Assembly: GCF_000954115.1 (NCBI RefSeq)
Contig: NZ_CP010797.1
Coordinates: 4,526,001-4,590,000, forward strand
DNA from: Rhodococcus sp. B7740
GTDB taxonomy: Bacteria > Actinomycetota > Actinomycetes > Mycobacteriales > Mycobacteriaceae
Direction: 5' to 3'
Length of the DNA stretch: 64,000 nt
Position numbers and translations under genes: made by a program. Of the stretch, positions 8,550 to 19,314 are shown piece after piece. The notes beneath the pieces are model-generated. The model saw only the letters and a list, made by a program, of their open reading frames with translations. It was not told the DNA's origin and ran no database searches. Numbering within the stretch: the first letter of the stretch is position 1; each line of letters opens with the position of its first letter.

Positions 8550-9364
8550 TCCGAATGCCGCTCGCGAAGCTCAACGGAATCGACCTCAACTACGACGTCA
8601 CCGGCGACGGTCCGCTGGTGGTGTTGGTGATGGGTACCGGTAGCCCGGGACGCGTGTGGCGAACCCATCAGGTTCCGGTGCTGGTGAAGCAGGGGTACCG
8701 GGTGGTGACCTTCGACAATCGGGGTATCGCACCGTCTTCCGAGTGCGCGAGCGGAATGACGCTCGACGATCTGGTCGCCGACACCGCTGCCCTCATCGAA
8801 CACCTCGGTGGCGGGCCTGCACGCGTCGTGGGCACCTCGATGGGAGCGCGCGTGACGCAGGAACTGGCCTTGGCCCGGCCGGATCTGGTGTCGCATGCAG
8901 TGATGATGGCCACCTTCGGCAAGACCACCACTTTTCGTGCGCAGATGTCGAAGGGTGAGAAGGATCTTCACGACGCCGGGGTCGAACTCCCCGCGTCGTA
9001 TCGGGCGGCGATGACTGCGATGCAGAACTTTTCGCCGAAGACCCTCGCCGACGACTCGGCGATCGGTGATTGGCTGGCGATCCTCGAATACTCCGGTGGC
9101 AGAAAGACTGCGGGTATGCGTGCGCAGATCGGACTCGAAATGCGTTCAGGGACGGACCGATTGGCGGCGTACCGGGCGATCAGGGCGAAATCTCTGGTGA
9201 TCGGATTCGCTGATGATCGCATGATTCCGGTACAGCAGTGCCGCGACGTCGCCTCCGCGATACCCGGTGCGCAGTACGTCGAAATCGCCGACACCGGTCA
9301 CTTCGGATACCTCGAACGCCCCGATGCGGTCAATGCCGCGCTGGTGGAGTTCCTGGCGTCCTAG
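8546..9364 (+). CDS. Alpha/beta hydrolase
   Basis: A 272-residue alpha/beta hydrolase. The nucleophile is in GTSMGA, the acid is probably in FADDRMIP, and the histidine is in DTGHFGYLERP. The general shape resembles non-haem haloperoxidase or esterase-type hydrolases, but the substrate cannot be read from sequence. It is coupled to the upstream hydrolase by a 4-bp overlap. An ATG at 8555 (MPLAKLNG) is an alternative start. The end overlaps the convergent mutY by 4 bp. Confidence 0.82.
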   Translation: MIRMPLAKLNGIDLNYDVTGDGPLVVLVMGTGSPGRVWRTHQVPVLVKQGYRVVTFDNRGIAPSSECASGMTLDDLVADTAALIEHLGGGPARVVGTSMGARVTQELALARPDLVSHAVMMATFGKTTTFRAQMSKGEKDLHDAGVELPASYRAAMTAMQNFSPKTLADDSAIGDWLAILEYSGGRKTAGMRAQIGLEMRSGTDRLAAYRAIRAKSLVIGFADDRMIPVQQCRDVASAIPGAQYVEIADTGHFGYLERPDAVNAALVEFLAS

Positions 9365-10293
9365 CCGTCCGAGCCCTCGCCCGCGAGGGCGAACAATCCC
9401 GATTCGGTTTGTTCGATCAAGCCGTCGGTGAGCAGTGAATCGAGAGCTCGGTCGCGTTGGGTCGGGTCGGTGGTCCAGACGATGTCCAGCTGAGCGCGCT
9501 CGACCGGTCCGGTGCTCTCGCGCAGCACCGACATGAGCTTGCCGCGCACCTGACGATCCGTCCCCGCGAACTTCTGGACCTTCTTGGCCGGGCCGGTGTG
9601 CGCGGGCCTGCCTGCCTCGATCCAGGCGCACTCCGGCAGTGGGCACAGCAGGCAGGCCGGATTCTTGGCGGTACAGATCAGTGCGCCCAGTTCCATCAAC
9701 GCCGCCGAGTAGCGCGCGGCGCGCGGGACGCTCTCGGGAAGCAGCTGTTCCACATCGGCCAGATCCCGCGAGGTCGAGGGATTTCCGGGCTCGGCGTTGC
9801 CGTGCATCGCACGCGCGACGACGCGTCGAACATTGGTGTCCACCACAGGAACTCGCTGACCGTAGGCGAAAGTCGCGACCGCTCTTGCGGTGTATGCGCC
9901 GATGCCCGGCAGACCCAACAGAGTCTCGACGTCGGTGGGCACCTCGTCGCCGTACTCTTCGGAGAGCACCCGGGAGCACTCGTGCAACCGCAGTGCTCGA
10001 CGCGGATAGCCCAACTTGCCCCACGCGCGGAGCACTTCGGCCTGCGAGGACGCGGCCATCGCCGACGGCAGCGGCCAACGCTGCACCCACTGCTCCCAGA
10101 TGGGCGCGACCCGCACCACCGGCGTCTGCTGCAGCATGATCTCGCTCATCAGGATCTGCCACGCGCTGACGCCGGGCCTTCGCCACGGCAGGTCGCGTCC
10201 GTCGGTGTCGAACCACCCGAGCAGTGCGTCGGCATCGATCGGCAAGTGGTCGCCCTTCTCGTCGTGTCCGTGATCGGTCCCAACAGTAGTCAA
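9361..10293 (-). CDS. mutY: A/G-specific adenine glycosylase MutY
   Basis: A 310-residue base-excision repair enzyme that removes adenine mispaired with 8-oxoguanine. The catalytic Glu is E51 in SEIMLQQTP. The helix-hairpin-helix is LPGIGAYTARAV, and the catalytic Asp is D152 in VVDTNVRR. Four cysteines, C207-x6-C214-x2-C217-x4-C222, hold the 4Fe-4S cluster, with the last gap one shorter than in E. coli. The C-terminus is short and looks like a winged-helix segment rather than a full Nudix-like domain, as I recall for mycobacterial MutY. It is divergent from canB. Confidence 0.93.
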   Translation of the reverse strand: MTTVGTDHGHDEKGDHLPIDADALLGWFDTDGRDLPWRRPGVSAWQILMSEIMLQQTPVVRVAPIWEQWVQRWPLPSAMAASSQAEVLRAWGKLGYPRRALRLHECSRVLSEEYGDEVPTDVETLLGLPGIGAYTARAVATFAYGQRVPVVDTNVRRVVARAMHGNAEPGNPSTSRDLADVEQLLPESVPRAARYSAALMELGALICTAKNPACLLCPLPECAWIEAGRPAHTGPAKKVQKFAGTDRQVRGKLMSVLRESTGPVERAQLDIVWTTDPTQRDRALDSLLTDGLIEQTESGLFALAGEGSDG

Positions 10294-10335
10294 CCCGACT
10301 CGCCGGTAACTCGATCCACGTGCACAATGAAACCC

Positions 10336-10962
10336 ATGCCTGCTTCGAATCCGATCGCTGCCTGGAAGTCACTCAAGGAAGGCAACCAACGGTTTGTCTC
10401 CGGAGAGGTCCTGCACCCGTCGCAGGGTATCGAGGATCGCGCCCGCCTCGAGAGCGCTCAGCATCCCGGTGCCATCCTCTTCGGCTGCGCGGACTCGCGT
10501 GTTGCTGCAGAGATCATCTTCGATCAGGGCCTCGGTGACATGTTCGTGGTGCGCACCGCGGGCCATGTCGTCGACTCTGCGGTTCTGGGCTCGATCGAGT
10601 ACGGCGTCGCGGTGCTGAAGGCGCCGCTGATCGTGGTGCTCGGCCACGATCATTGCGGTGCAGTCAAGGCGACCGTCGACGCCCTCGAGAGTGGCGACGT
10701 ACCCGGTGGCTACATCCGCGACGTCGTCGAACGCGTCACCCCGTCGGTGCTCTCGGCCCGCCGCGACGGCTACCATGCCGTCGACGAGTTCGAGGCCCGC
10801 CACGTCGAGGAAACCGGAAATCTGCTGATGCAGCGTTCCCGAATCGTCGCCGAGAAGGTCGAAGCCGGAGAGCTCGCGATCGTCGGGCTCACCTACCAAC
10901 TGTCGAAGGGTCATGCGCAGTTGCGTGAGGTGATCGGCGACATCGGCGAAATACCAGCCTGA
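10336..10962 (+). CDS. canB: Beta-class carbonic anhydrase
   Basis: A 208-residue zinc enzyme interconverting CO2 and bicarbonate. Zinc ligands are C51 in FGCADSR, H104 and C107 in LGHDHCGA, and the Asp/Arg dyad of CADSR is present. The protein closely follows mycobacterial CanB throughout. ATG at 10336 (MPASNPIAAW) is chosen because it aligns with that family's N-terminus. An ATG three codons upstream at 10327 is also possible. It is divergent from mutY, with only about 40 bp for both promoters. Confidence 0.93.
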   Translation: MPASNPIAAWKSLKEGNQRFVSGEVLHPSQGIEDRARLESAQHPGAILFGCADSRVAAEIIFDQGLGDMFVVRTAGHVVDSAVLGSIEYGVAVLKAPLIVVLGHDHCGAVKATVDALESGDVPGGYIRDVVERVTPSVLSARRDGYHAVDEFEARHVEETGNLLMQRSRIVAEKVEAGELAIVGLTYQLSKGHAQLREVIGDIGEIPA

Positions 10963-11052
10963 ACCACTCCGATCCCATCTCGGTGAGTTCGCTGACGCGA
11001 CACGCCGCGTGGGCTCAGGGATAGCGTGGCCTCGGCCGCATACGGTTGATTC

Positions 11053-11808
11053 GTGTTGGAACCGACCGGGCCTTTGCCTCCCGAAATCTACTGGCGACGC
11101 CGTGCGCTCGCCATCGGTGCGGCCGTTGTCGTCCTCGGATTGATCGTGTGGTTCATCGCCTCGCTCAGTGGCGGTTCCGACGACACCGAGGCCGCTCCTG
11201 CAGGTGTCGTTGCGGCTCCGGCGACGTCCTCGGCTCTGCCGTCACCCAGCTCCTCTGCCTCCGATGCGGATTCCGCCGGTGCAGGTGGCTCCGGTGGCGG
11301 TTCGGGTGGATCAGGTGGTTCCGGCGGTTCCGGCGGCTCGGGTGGAGCCACCGACTCCGCTGCCGGTGGTGGCGCAGCTGCGACCACCAGCGGCGCGCCG
11401 GCTCCGGTGATCGCCAATCAGTGCTCGGATCAGTCGCTCGCGATCAAGGTGACGCCGGAGCAGGCCACCTACCGGCTGGGCGAAGAGCCCGTGTTCACCG
11501 TGGTCATCACCAACATCGGCTCCACCGAATGTCAGCGCGACGTCGGTGCCGGTCTGCAGCAGGCGCTCGTCTACACCCTCGACAATCAGCGCATCTGGTC
11601 CAACATCGACTGCTTCCCCAACGCTGCTTCGGATCTGCGCACCTTCAAGCCCGGCGAGCAGGCCGGCTTCACCGTCAAGTGGTCGGGTACCAACTCGGTT
11701 CCCGGCTGCGGCGAAGAGCGCATCCCGGTCGGCGTGGGTGCCTACCAGGCAATCGCTCAGCTCGGCGAGCTCAAGAGCGCGCCGGAGCCGTTCAACATCA
11801 CGGGCTGA
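11053..11808 (+). CDS. Membrane-anchored secreted protein (Rv3587c-like)
   Basis: A 251-residue protein of unknown function. A short cytosolic N-terminus is followed by one membrane helix (about residues 18-38), then a low-complexity Ser/Gly-rich linker with GGSGGSGG repeats (about 70-110), then a compact beta-rich domain of about 125 residues. That domain has cysteines in NQCSDQ, ECQRD, DCFPN and GCGEE, probably paired as disulfides outside the cell. The start is GTG. It sits between canB and disA, the place of Rv3587c in M. tuberculosis. Confidence 0.78.
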   Translation: MLEPTGPLPPEIYWRRRALAIGAAVVVLGLIVWFIASLSGGSDDTEAAPAGVVAAPATSSALPSPSSSASDADSAGAGGSGGGSGGSGGSGGSGGSGGATDSAAGGGAAATTSGAPAPVIANQCSDQSLAIKVTPEQATYRLGEEPVFTVVITNIGSTECQRDVGAGLQQALVYTLDNQRIWSNIDCFPNAASDLRTFKPGEQAGFTVKWSGTNSVPGCGEERIPVGVGAYQAIAQLGELKSAPEPFNITG

Positions 11809-11823
11809 GTACGGTCGACTCTC

Positions 11824-12699
11824 ATGACCACCTCGACAGCACTCGCCCGAGCGGCCTACAAGACGCTCGAACCCTTCCACGTCACCGCGTACTTCAATCC
11901 CGAACTGGGATCGGCGTACGAGGACACCGGCCTCGACGGGCACGCCTGGTACGTCGGAGCTCGGGCTGCTCCGATGGGTCCGTGCGCGCCGAGTGTCGTC
12001 GCTGCTGCGTTCTACAACTTCAATCCGGTACTGATCGAGCGTGCGTGGCCTGCCGCCGTGGCCGTCGGGCTGGAGACGGTGTCCGATCGTCGGTGGGCCC
12101 TGCTCGACTCCGTTCTCGGCACGGCTCTCGGCTCCCTGGCGGACGACCCTGCGCTCACCGAGTTGGCGGGGCGTCTGGGCGATATCGGCGACACCGCCTC
12201 GTTCGCGGGCCGACCTCTCGCCGCCGCGTGGCACTCCGCCGCTCGACCCGAGGTACCGCATTTGGCCCTCTGGCACTCGATCACCGTCCTCCGTGAGTGG
12301 CGCGGTGACGGCCACCTCGCCGCGCTGATCGACGCAGAACTCGATCCAACGGAAGCGGCCGTGTTCCACGAGGCCGACCGGCCGAACCCGCAGCCCGGCC
12401 GTCGGGCGCTCGGCAAGCGCATCACGCAGCTCACCCGGGAATGGTCCGAGAGCGAATGGGGTTCTGCCGCAGAACGACTCGCTGCCCGTGGACTGCTCAC
12501 CGTCTCCGCCGAGGGCGAGACGTTGACCGATGACGGCGTCGCGCTCGATCAGCACATCGAGGATCGCACCGACATCATGGCGTCGGCCGTGTGGAGAGAC
12601 GTCCCCGATGCCGAGGAGTTGATCACGAGCGCACGACCGTACGTGAAGGCCGTGATCGATGCAGGCTTCCTGCCGGGGACGAAGAAGAAGGCGTCCTAG
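11824..12699 (+). CDS. SCO6745 family protein
   Basis: A 291-residue protein that I assign to the actinobacterial SCO6745 family, of unknown biochemical role. The N-terminal region ([16 protein letters not shown] and [17 protein letters not shown]) carries the family's conserved aromatic and glycine residues. The C-terminal third resembles a small winged-helix unit ([20 protein letters not shown]). No signal peptide or membrane segment is seen. It follows the previous gene by 15 bp and overlaps the end of convergent disA by 4 bp. It looks like an insertion into the otherwise mycobacterial gene order. Confidence 0.65.
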   Translation: MTTSTALARAAYKTLEPFHVTAYFNPELGSAYEDTGLDGHAWYVGARAAPMGPCAPSVVAAAFYNFNPVLIERAWPAAVAVGLETVSDRRWALLDSVLGTALGSLADDPALTELAGRLGDIGDTASFAGRPLAAAWHSAARPEVPHLALWHSITVLREWRGDGHLAALIDAELDPTEAAVFHEADRPNPQPGRRALGKRITQLTREWSESEWGSAAERLAARGLLTVSAEGETLTDDGVALDQHIEDRTDIMASAVWRDVPDAEELITSARPYVKAVIDAGFLPGTKKKAS

Positions 12700-13781
12700 T
12701 CGTACGGTCCCGAGATCGAGGCCTCGGCCAGTCTGGAGAGGCCTTCGCGGATGTGACGGGCCCACAGTCCACCGATGCCGTCGACGGACTGCAGGTCGGC
12801 CGAGGTGGCCGCGAGTAGCCCCTGCAGGGTGCCGAACGCGCCGACGAGTCGGTGAATCTGGCTGAACTGCAACCGCGGAACTCGGGTGAGCACCCGGTAC
12901 CCGCGGGGGCTCATCGGGGTGTCGAGGGCCTCGATGGTCGCGGGATATCCGAAGGCTCGGGCCAGCGTCGTCAGATCCAGCAGATCGACGTCGGTCAGCT
13001 TGTCCAGTGCGGCGAGTGCCTTCTCGACTCCGGTGGTGCTCGACGGTTCGTTCCCGGCGAGGTAGTCACGGACGATCAGTTGGCGATCGACGTCGTTGTC
13101 GCCCAACAACTCTTCGAGCTGGAGCGCGAGTTGCCTGCCGTCGGTGCCGAGTTCCAGGACGTTCTGTTCGATCTCCACCGACACTCGCCGCACCATCTCG
13201 AGACGCTGCGCGACGGTCAGGGCATCCCGCAGGGTCACGAAGTCCTCGATCTCGACGACCGAGAGTTGACGAGTGTTGTCGTCGAGCCTGGCTTTGTAGC
13301 GCTCGAGGGTCGCGACGGCCTGATTGGCGCGCGAGAGGATGGTGGCCGAGCCCTCCACGACGTGCCTGACGCCGCCGATGTAGACGCTGACGATGCTCAT
13401 CGACTGGCTCACCGAGACGACGGGATAGCCGGTTTGCATGGCGGTTCGCTCGGCGGCGCGGTGCCGGGTGCCGGATTCGACGGTGGGGATCTTGTGGTCC
13501 GGTACGAGCTGCACATTGGCCCGGACGATTCGTTTGCCGTCGGTCGAAAGTACTACTGCGCCATCCATTTTCGACAGCTCGCGAAGTCTGGTCGGCGCGA
13601 ACTCGACATCGAGCTCGAATCCGCCGTCACAGATGGCCTCGACCTCGTCGTCGTATCCGAGGACGATCAGGCCGCCGGTGCGGCCGCGCAGAATTCGCTC
13701 GAGACCGTCGCGCAGGGCGGTTCCCGGTGCGAGCCGGGCGATGGTCTCGCGCAACGCTGGGGACGGCGTGGTGCCCTCCAT
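12696..13781 (-). CDS. disA: Diadenylate cyclase DisA
   Basis: A 361-residue octameric enzyme that makes c-di-AMP from two ATP and scans DNA for branched structures. The DAC domain is N-terminal, with DGA at D73-A75 and the RHR motif at 106-108, here RHRAAE instead of the commoner RHRTAE. A central helical spine and a C-terminal helix-hairpin-helix DNA-binding region ([10 protein letters not shown]) follow. ATG at 13781 (MEGTTPSP) is preferred over an open extension of 29 codons because it gives the family's usual length. It lies downstream of radA, as in mycobacteria. Confidence 0.93.
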   Translation of the reverse strand: MEGTTPSPALRETIARLAPGTALRDGLERILRGRTGGLIVLGYDDEVEAICDGGFELDVEFAPTRLRELSKMDGAVVLSTDGKRIVRANVQLVPDHKIPTVESGTRHRAAERTAMQTGYPVVSVSQSMSIVSVYIGGVRHVVEGSATILSRANQAVATLERYKARLDDNTRQLSVVEIEDFVTLRDALTVAQRLEMVRRVSVEIEQNVLELGTDGRQLALQLEELLGDNDVDRQLIVRDYLAGNEPSSTTGVEKALAALDKLTDVDLLDLTTLARAFGYPATIEALDTPMSPRGYRVLTRVPRLQFSQIHRLVGAFGTLQGLLAATSADLQSVDGIGGLWARHIREGLSRLAEASISGPYD

Positions 13782-13849
13782 GGCCAACCCCCTCGTGTCG
13801 TCTCGGCGTGCGGCGTGGTTGCTGCCCGTGCGGGCGATGCATGTCTGCG

Positions 13850-13900
13850 GATAAAGAGTACTGCGCAACTACGTGCAGGCAGCCCGACAAAGAATACTGC
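13850..13900. repeat. Two 15-bp direct repeats between radA and disA
   Basis: GATAAAGAGTACTGC at 13850-13864 and GACAAAGAATACTGC at 13886-13900 differ at two positions and are 36 bp apart. They occupy the gap upstream of disA. Their spacing suggests paired protein-binding sites, but no regulator is identified. Confidence 0.4.
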
Positions 13901-13906
13901 CCGGTG

Positions 13907-15304
13907 TCATACGGGCCGCATACGCGTGTAGGTCAACGCCTCGCCGACGTTGGTGACGGTCTTGACCTTGATGCCGTCCGGTATGGGGCCTGCATCCTCG
14001 GGGACGATGGCGTAGTTGAAGCCCAACCGCGCGGCCTCGGCGAGGCGGCGACCCAGTCCGGCGACGCGGCGCACCTCGCCTGCCAGCCCCACCTCGCCCA
14101 GAATCACCATGCCCGGGGGCAGCGGCTGATCGCGGACCGCCGACGCCACGGCCGCAGCCAGCGCGAGATCGGCGGACGGTTCGCTGGTGCGCATGCCGCC
14201 GACCGTCGCCGCATAGACCTCCGCCTTGGACACCTTGACCCCGCAGCGGCGTTCCAACACGGCCAGGATCATCGCCACGCGGGCGTGATCGAGCCCGCTG
14301 ACCGCGCGCCGGGGCGACGGCATCGCGGTGTCCACGATCAGTGCTTGCAGCTCGGCCAACAGCGGCCGTTTGCCGTCCATCGTGACGGTGACGGCAGTGC
14401 CGGGCACGGCGTCGCCCCGATGATGCAGGAACAGCCCGGACGGATCACTGATGCCGACGATCCCGGTTTCGCGCAGCTCGAAGCAGCCGACCTCGTCGGA
14501 TGCGCCGAACCGATTCTTGACGCCGCGGATCATCCGCAGAGTCGAGTGCTTGTCGCCCTCGAAGTTGAGGACCACGTCGACAAGGTGCTCGAGCGAGCGC
14601 GGACCTGCCACCGCGCCCTCCTTCGTGACATGCCCGACGAGCAGCACCGCAACCCCGGTCGTCTTGGCCAGCGTGGTCAGCGCGCTCGTGATGGCGCGAA
14701 CCTGCGTGACACCGCCGATGACGCCGTCGACGTCCGCGGCGAGCATCGTCTGCACGGAATCGACGATCAGCAGGCTCGGCTCGACCTGCTCGACGTGGCC
14801 GAAGACGGTGGCGAGGTCGGACTCGGCGGCGAGGAAGACGCGCTCGTGTACCGCGCCGGTCCGATCGGCACGCAACCTCACCTGACCCGCCGACTCCTCG
14901 CCCGTGACGTAGAGCGCTCGGCGATCGGGCGCCGATCGGGCCCACCGATGCACCACCTCCAGCAGCAGCGTCGACTTGCCGACTCCGGGCTCGCCGGCGA
15001 GGAGCACGACCGAACCGGGGACGAGGCCGCCACCCAGAACACGATCGAACTCGTCGATTCCGGTGGTGTTGGCCTGCGAGGTGGCACTGCTGATGGTCGT
15101 CAGAGCTGCAGCGGGCGTGGTGGGAATCATGGCCCCACCGCCCGAACGAAGGGCCGATGCGCCTGCGCGTGTGGCGAGCGGAGCAGCGGTGGCCTGGACT
15201 TCGTCCATCGAGCCCCAGTCACCGCACTCGGGGCAGCGACCGACCCATTTGGAGACCGAGTGACGGCACGCGGAGCAGCGGTAGCTCGACTTCAGTTTGA
15301 CCAC
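13907..15304 (-). CDS. radA: DNA repair protein RadA
   Basis: A 465-residue RecA-like helicase that processes recombination branches. The N-terminal zinc finger uses C10, C13, C24 and C27. Walker A, GEPGVGKS, is at 104-111. The RadA-specific KNRFG motif is near residue 263. The C-terminal third is the Lon-protease-like domain ([16 protein letters not shown]). The start is GTG. It lies between lpqE and disA on the same strand. In mycobacteria RadA is linked to regulation of DisA, which the adjacency fits. Confidence 0.95.
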   Translation of the reverse strand: MVKLKSSYRCSACRHSVSKWVGRCPECGDWGSMDEVQATAAPLATRAGASALRSGGGAMIPTTPAAALTTISSATSQANTTGIDEFDRVLGGGLVPGSVVLLAGEPGVGKSTLLLEVVHRWARSAPDRRALYVTGEESAGQVRLRADRTGAVHERVFLAAESDLATVFGHVEQVEPSLLIVDSVQTMLAADVDGVIGGVTQVRAITSALTTLAKTTGVAVLLVGHVTKEGAVAGPRSLEHLVDVVLNFEGDKHSTLRMIRGVKNRFGASDEVGCFELRETGIVGISDPSGLFLHHRGDAVPGTAVTVTMDGKRPLLAELQALIVDTAMPSPRRAVSGLDHARVAMILAVLERRCGVKVSKAEVYAATVGGMRTSEPSADLALAAAVASAVRDQPLPPGMVILGEVGLAGEVRRVAGLGRRLAEAARLGFNYAIVPEDAGPIPDGIKVKTVTNVGEALTYTRMRPV

Positions 15305-15347
15305 GCCGCGAGCCTAACGATGGGCACCGACAGTGTCGGGGCGGCGG

Positions 15348-15956
15348 CTACTCGCCTTCGCTGTGCTCGGTCACCGCGGACTCGTCGCGCTCGAGCTCGT
15401 GGCCGGCATCGACGGGAACGTTGACGACGACCTCGCCCGCGTTGGCGAACTCGAACGTGACCGGCAGGGTCAGGCCCGGCCGAACGTTCTCGGAGATGTC
15501 TGCCATCTCGACCTTGATCAGCTGGATCGGCAGCAGCGGATCGTCGAGCTGAACGTCCGCGGGCGTACCTGCGCCGAGCGCGGTCAGCGGAGCGATCTCG
15601 GTGCTGCCCGATTCCGCCTCGTCGACGATGGTGACCTCGGCCTCGGGGGAGGAGATGCCGGTCAGCTCGTCGGCCACACCCGGGTTGGAGTTGATGGCCG
15701 TGAAACCGAGCTCGACGGTGCCGCCGGGCTCGATGCTGTACTCCTGCGAATCGGGGTACACCACGTGCACGTTGCGCAGCTGGATGTCGCCGACGTCGAC
15801 GGAGTTGCCGTTGACCGCGGCGACCTGAGTGGCCGTCTGGGAGATCTGACCTGCGCCGCACGCGGTGAGGGCGAGCGCGCCACCGGCGAGAAGAGCGAGG
15901 GCAGCGGCCGTCCTGCGATGGCGGCCAAGCGGTGTCGCAGCGTCGATTGCAGTCAC
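15348..15956 (-). CDS. lpqE: Lipoprotein LpqE
   Basis: A 202-residue exported lipoprotein. A basic N-terminus and hydrophobic stretch end in the lipobox LTAC, with the cysteine near residue 31. The mature part is beta-rich with copper-chaperone-like proportions, and the C-terminus is acidic. The function is unknown to me. In M. tuberculosis LpqE lies at the same place and is reported to belong to a copper-responsive group, which cannot be judged here. The GTG at 15956 is chosen because GGAGG lies at the right distance upstream. The frame is open further. Confidence 0.8.
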   Translation of the reverse strand: MTAIDAATPLGRHRRTAAALALLAGGALALTACGAGQISQTATQVAAVNGNSVDVGDIQLRNVHVVYPDSQEYSIEPGGTVELGFTAINSNPGVADELTGISSPEAEVTIVDEAESGSTEIAPLTALGAGTPADVQLDDPLLPIQLIKVEMADISENVRPGLTLPVTFEFANAGEVVVNVPVDAGHELERDESAVTEHSEGE

Positions 15957-16733
<777 letters not shown>

Positions 16734-16734
16734 A

Positions 16735-17400
16735 GTGAACGGTACTTCCGGCGACGTGGTCGCCCTGGTACCCGCAGCAGGCAAAGGCCTTCGGCTCGGA
16801 CACGACGAGCCGAAGGCATTCGTCTGTCTGGGCACCGATTCTCTCCTGACACGGTCCGTGGACGGTCTTCGGGCCTCGGGGGCCGTCGATCGCATCGTCG
16901 TCATCGTGCCGGCCGAGCTGCTCGACGCGGCCCGTCGTCATGTCGGCGACGACGTCGACGTCGTGGCCGGAGGGCTCGAGCGCACCGATTCGGTGCGCGC
17001 CGGTCTGGCCGCTGTCGGCGATGCGGCCGTCGTACTCGTCCACGACGCAGCCCGTGCCCTCACCCCACCGACGCTGATCGCCCGCGTCGTGGCCGAGGTG
17101 CGGGCCGGACGCTCCGCCGTCATCCCCGTCCTCCCGGTCGTCGACACCATCAAGGAAGTCGACATCATGGGCGCGGTGGTCGGTACCCCGGACCGCGCGA
17201 GTCTGCGCTCGGTGCAGACTCCGCAGGGATTCGACGCCGACGTCCTGCGCCGGGCGTACGACGCCGCATCCGACATCTCCACCGACGACGCGGGCCTCGT
17301 CGAGCGCATCGGCGAGACGGTGCACTCCATCGTCGGCGACGCACTCGCGTTCAAGATCACCACTCCACACGACCTACTACTGGCACAGGCCCTGCTGTGA
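16735..17400 (+). CDS. ispD: 2-C-methyl-D-erythritol 4-phosphate cytidylyltransferase
   Basis: A 221-residue MEP-pathway enzyme coupling CTP to methylerythritol 4-phosphate. The nucleotide-binding N-terminus is [13 protein letters not shown] followed by [22 protein letters not shown] and the QTPQGF signature follow in order. The GTG start lies one base after the carD stop, so translation is probably coupled. The frame is open into carD, but the start is fixed by the family N-terminus. ispF follows 10 bp downstream, as in mycobacteria. Confidence 0.95.
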   Translation: MNGTSGDVVALVPAAGKGLRLGHDEPKAFVCLGTDSLLTRSVDGLRASGAVDRIVVIVPAELLDAARRHVGDDVDVVAGGLERTDSVRAGLAAVGDAAVVLVHDAARALTPPTLIARVVAEVRAGRSAVIPVLPVVDTIKEVDIMGAVVGTPDRASLRSVQTPQGFDADVLRRAYDAASDISTDDAGLVERIGETVHSIVGDALAFKITTPHDLLLAQALL

Positions 17401-17410
17401 GAGGCGCGCT

Positions 17411-17875
17411 ATGAGAGTCGGCATCGGAACCGACGTCCATCCCATCGCTCCCGGTCGGCCCTGTTGGCTGGCGGGTTTGCTGTTCACCGACGCGGACGGA
17501 CTCGACGGGCATTCCGACGGCGACGTGGCCTCGCATGCCCTGTGCGACGCATTGCTGTCCGCGGCGGGACTGGGTGATCTCGGATCGGTGTTCGGGACCG
17601 GGCGTCCGGAATGGGACGGGGTCAGTGGAGCCGCCATGTTGACCGAGGTCAAGCGGCTGCTCGACGAGGACGGTTTCGCGATCGGCAACGCTGCGGTGCA
17701 GATCATCGGCAATCGGCCCAAGATCGGACCGCGCCGTGTCGAGGCTCAGGAAGTTCTTTCGCGGGTGCTCGGTGCGCCGGTATCGGTGTCTGCGACCACC
17801 ACCGACGGGCTGGGGTTGACCGGTCGTGGTGAAGGAATCGCGGCCATCGCGACCGCACTTGTCATGACGAGGTAA
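17411..17875 (+). CDS. ispF: 2-C-methyl-D-erythritol 2,4-cyclodiphosphate synthase
   Basis: A 154-residue trimeric zinc enzyme forming the cyclodiphosphate of the MEP pathway. The metal ligands lie in GTDVHP near the N-terminus, and SDGDV begins the next conserved block. [19 protein letters not shown] and GEGIAA match the family. Together with ispD it covers two successive regions of the pathway. Confidence 0.96.
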   Translation: MRVGIGTDVHPIAPGRPCWLAGLLFTDADGLDGHSDGDVASHALCDALLSAAGLGDLGSVFGTGRPEWDGVSGAAMLTEVKRLLDEDGFAIGNAAVQIIGNRPKIGPRRVEAQEVLSRVLGAPVSVSATTTDGLGLTGRGEGIAAIATALVMTR

Positions 17876-17898
17876 AACCACCGGTAGCATTGCTGGTC

Positions 17899-19314
17899 GT
17901 GACCCTTCGCCTGCATGACACCGAGACGAGGGCCCTGCGGGAATTCACCCCCTTGGTCCCTGGCCATGTATCGGTGTACCTGTGTGGGGCGACGGTGCAG
18001 GGCGAACCGCATATCGGCCACGTGCGCAGCGGCGTCGCCTTCGACGTACTGCGCCGCTGGTTGCTGGCGCACGATTACGACGTGGCGTTCGTACGCAACG
18101 TCACCGACATCGACGACAAGATCCTCAACAAGGCACGCGATGCCGGCCGTCCGTGGTGGGAGTGGGCTGCTACCTACGAGCGATCCTTCACGTGGGCGTA
18201 CGACCGGCTCGGGGTGCTGCCGCCGTCGGCGGAGCCGCGCGCGACCGGGCACATCACCCAGATGGTGCAGATGATCGAGCGCCTGATCGAACGCGGCCAC
18301 GCCTACGCCGATTCGTGCGGTGACGTGTACTTCGACGTGCAGAGCTTCCCGAGCTACGGCGCACTGTCCGGGCACAAGCTCGACGACGTGCACCAGGGCG
18401 AGAGCGTCGCCGAGGGCAAGCGTGATCCCCGCGACTTCACGCTGTGGAAGGGCGCGAAGCCCGGCGAGCCGTCGTGGCCGACGCCGTGGGGTCCCGGCCG
18501 CCCGGGCTGGCATCTCGAATGCTCGGCGATGGCAGAGAACTACCTCGGCTCGGAGTTCGACATCCATTGCGGCGGCCTCGATCTGGTGTTCCCGCACCAC
18601 GAGAACGAGCGGGCGCAGTCCATGGCGGCCGGTGACGGCTTCTCGCAGTACTGGCTGCACAACGGGTGGGTGACGATGGGTGGGGAGAAGATGTCGAAGT
18701 CACTCGGCAACGTTCTCTCGGTACCGAACGTACTCGAGAGGGTTCGGCCGCAAGAGCTTCGGTTCTACCTCGGTGGTGCGCACTATCGGTCGATGCTCGA
18801 GTACTCCGACACCGCTCTCGAGACCGCCGCCGTGACGTACCGGGGAATCGAAGGGTTCGTCCGTCGAGCCGTCGAACGTGCCGGTGAGGTACCGATGGGC
18901 AAGTGGACCGCCGGGTTCGCCGAGGCCCTCGACGACGACCTCGGAGTTCCCAAGGCGTTGGCCGAGATTCACGCCACCGTCACACTCGGCAACACCGCAC
19001 TCGAGTCCGGCGATCTAACGGCTGCGGCGGAGTACGCGGGCAGCGTGCGAGCGATGCTCGACATCCTGGGTGTCGATCCGCTCGATCCGCATTGGAGCCG
19101 CGACAGCGGTTCCGACTCGGCCGCCCTCGGCGCTCTCGGCGTGTTGGTCGAGGCCGAGCTGGAGCGTCGAGCATCGGCGAAGGCGGCCAAGGACTGGGCC
19201 ACTGCCGACGACATACGGACACGACTGGCGAAGGCCGGAGTCGACGTGACAGATACACCCAACGGGCCCGAATGGTCGCTGGGTACGAGCAAGACCGACG
19301 AAGCAGGTTTGTGA
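17899..19314 (+). CDS. cysS: Cysteinyl-tRNA synthetase
   Basis: A 471-residue class I aminoacyl-tRNA synthetase. The HIGH motif is HIGHVRSG. The KMSKS loop is intact. Zinc-site residues are in LCGATVQ, LECSAM and HHENE. It tracks mycobacterial CysS1 closely. GTG at 17899 is preferred to the upstream TTG at 17890. The stop overlaps the rlmB ATG by one base. Confidence 0.95.
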   Translation: MTLRLHDTETRALREFTPLVPGHVSVYLCGATVQGEPHIGHVRSGVAFDVLRRWLLAHDYDVAFVRNVTDIDDKILNKARDAGRPWWEWAATYERSFTWAYDRLGVLPPSAEPRATGHITQMVQMIERLIERGHAYADSCGDVYFDVQSFPSYGALSGHKLDDVHQGESVAEGKRDPRDFTLWKGAKPGEPSWPTPWGPGRPGWHLECSAMAENYLGSEFDIHCGGLDLVFPHHENERAQSMAAGDGFSQYWLHNGWVTMGGEKMSKSLGNVLSVPNVLERVRPQELRFYLGGAHYRSMLEYSDTALETAAVTYRGIEGFVRRAVERAGEVPMGKWTAGFAEALDDDLGVPKALAEIHATVTLGNTALESGDLTAAAEYAGSVRAMLDILGVDPLDPHWSRDSGSDSAALGALGVLVEAELERRASAKAAKDWATADDIRTRLAKAGVDVTDTPNGPEWSLGTSKTDEAGL

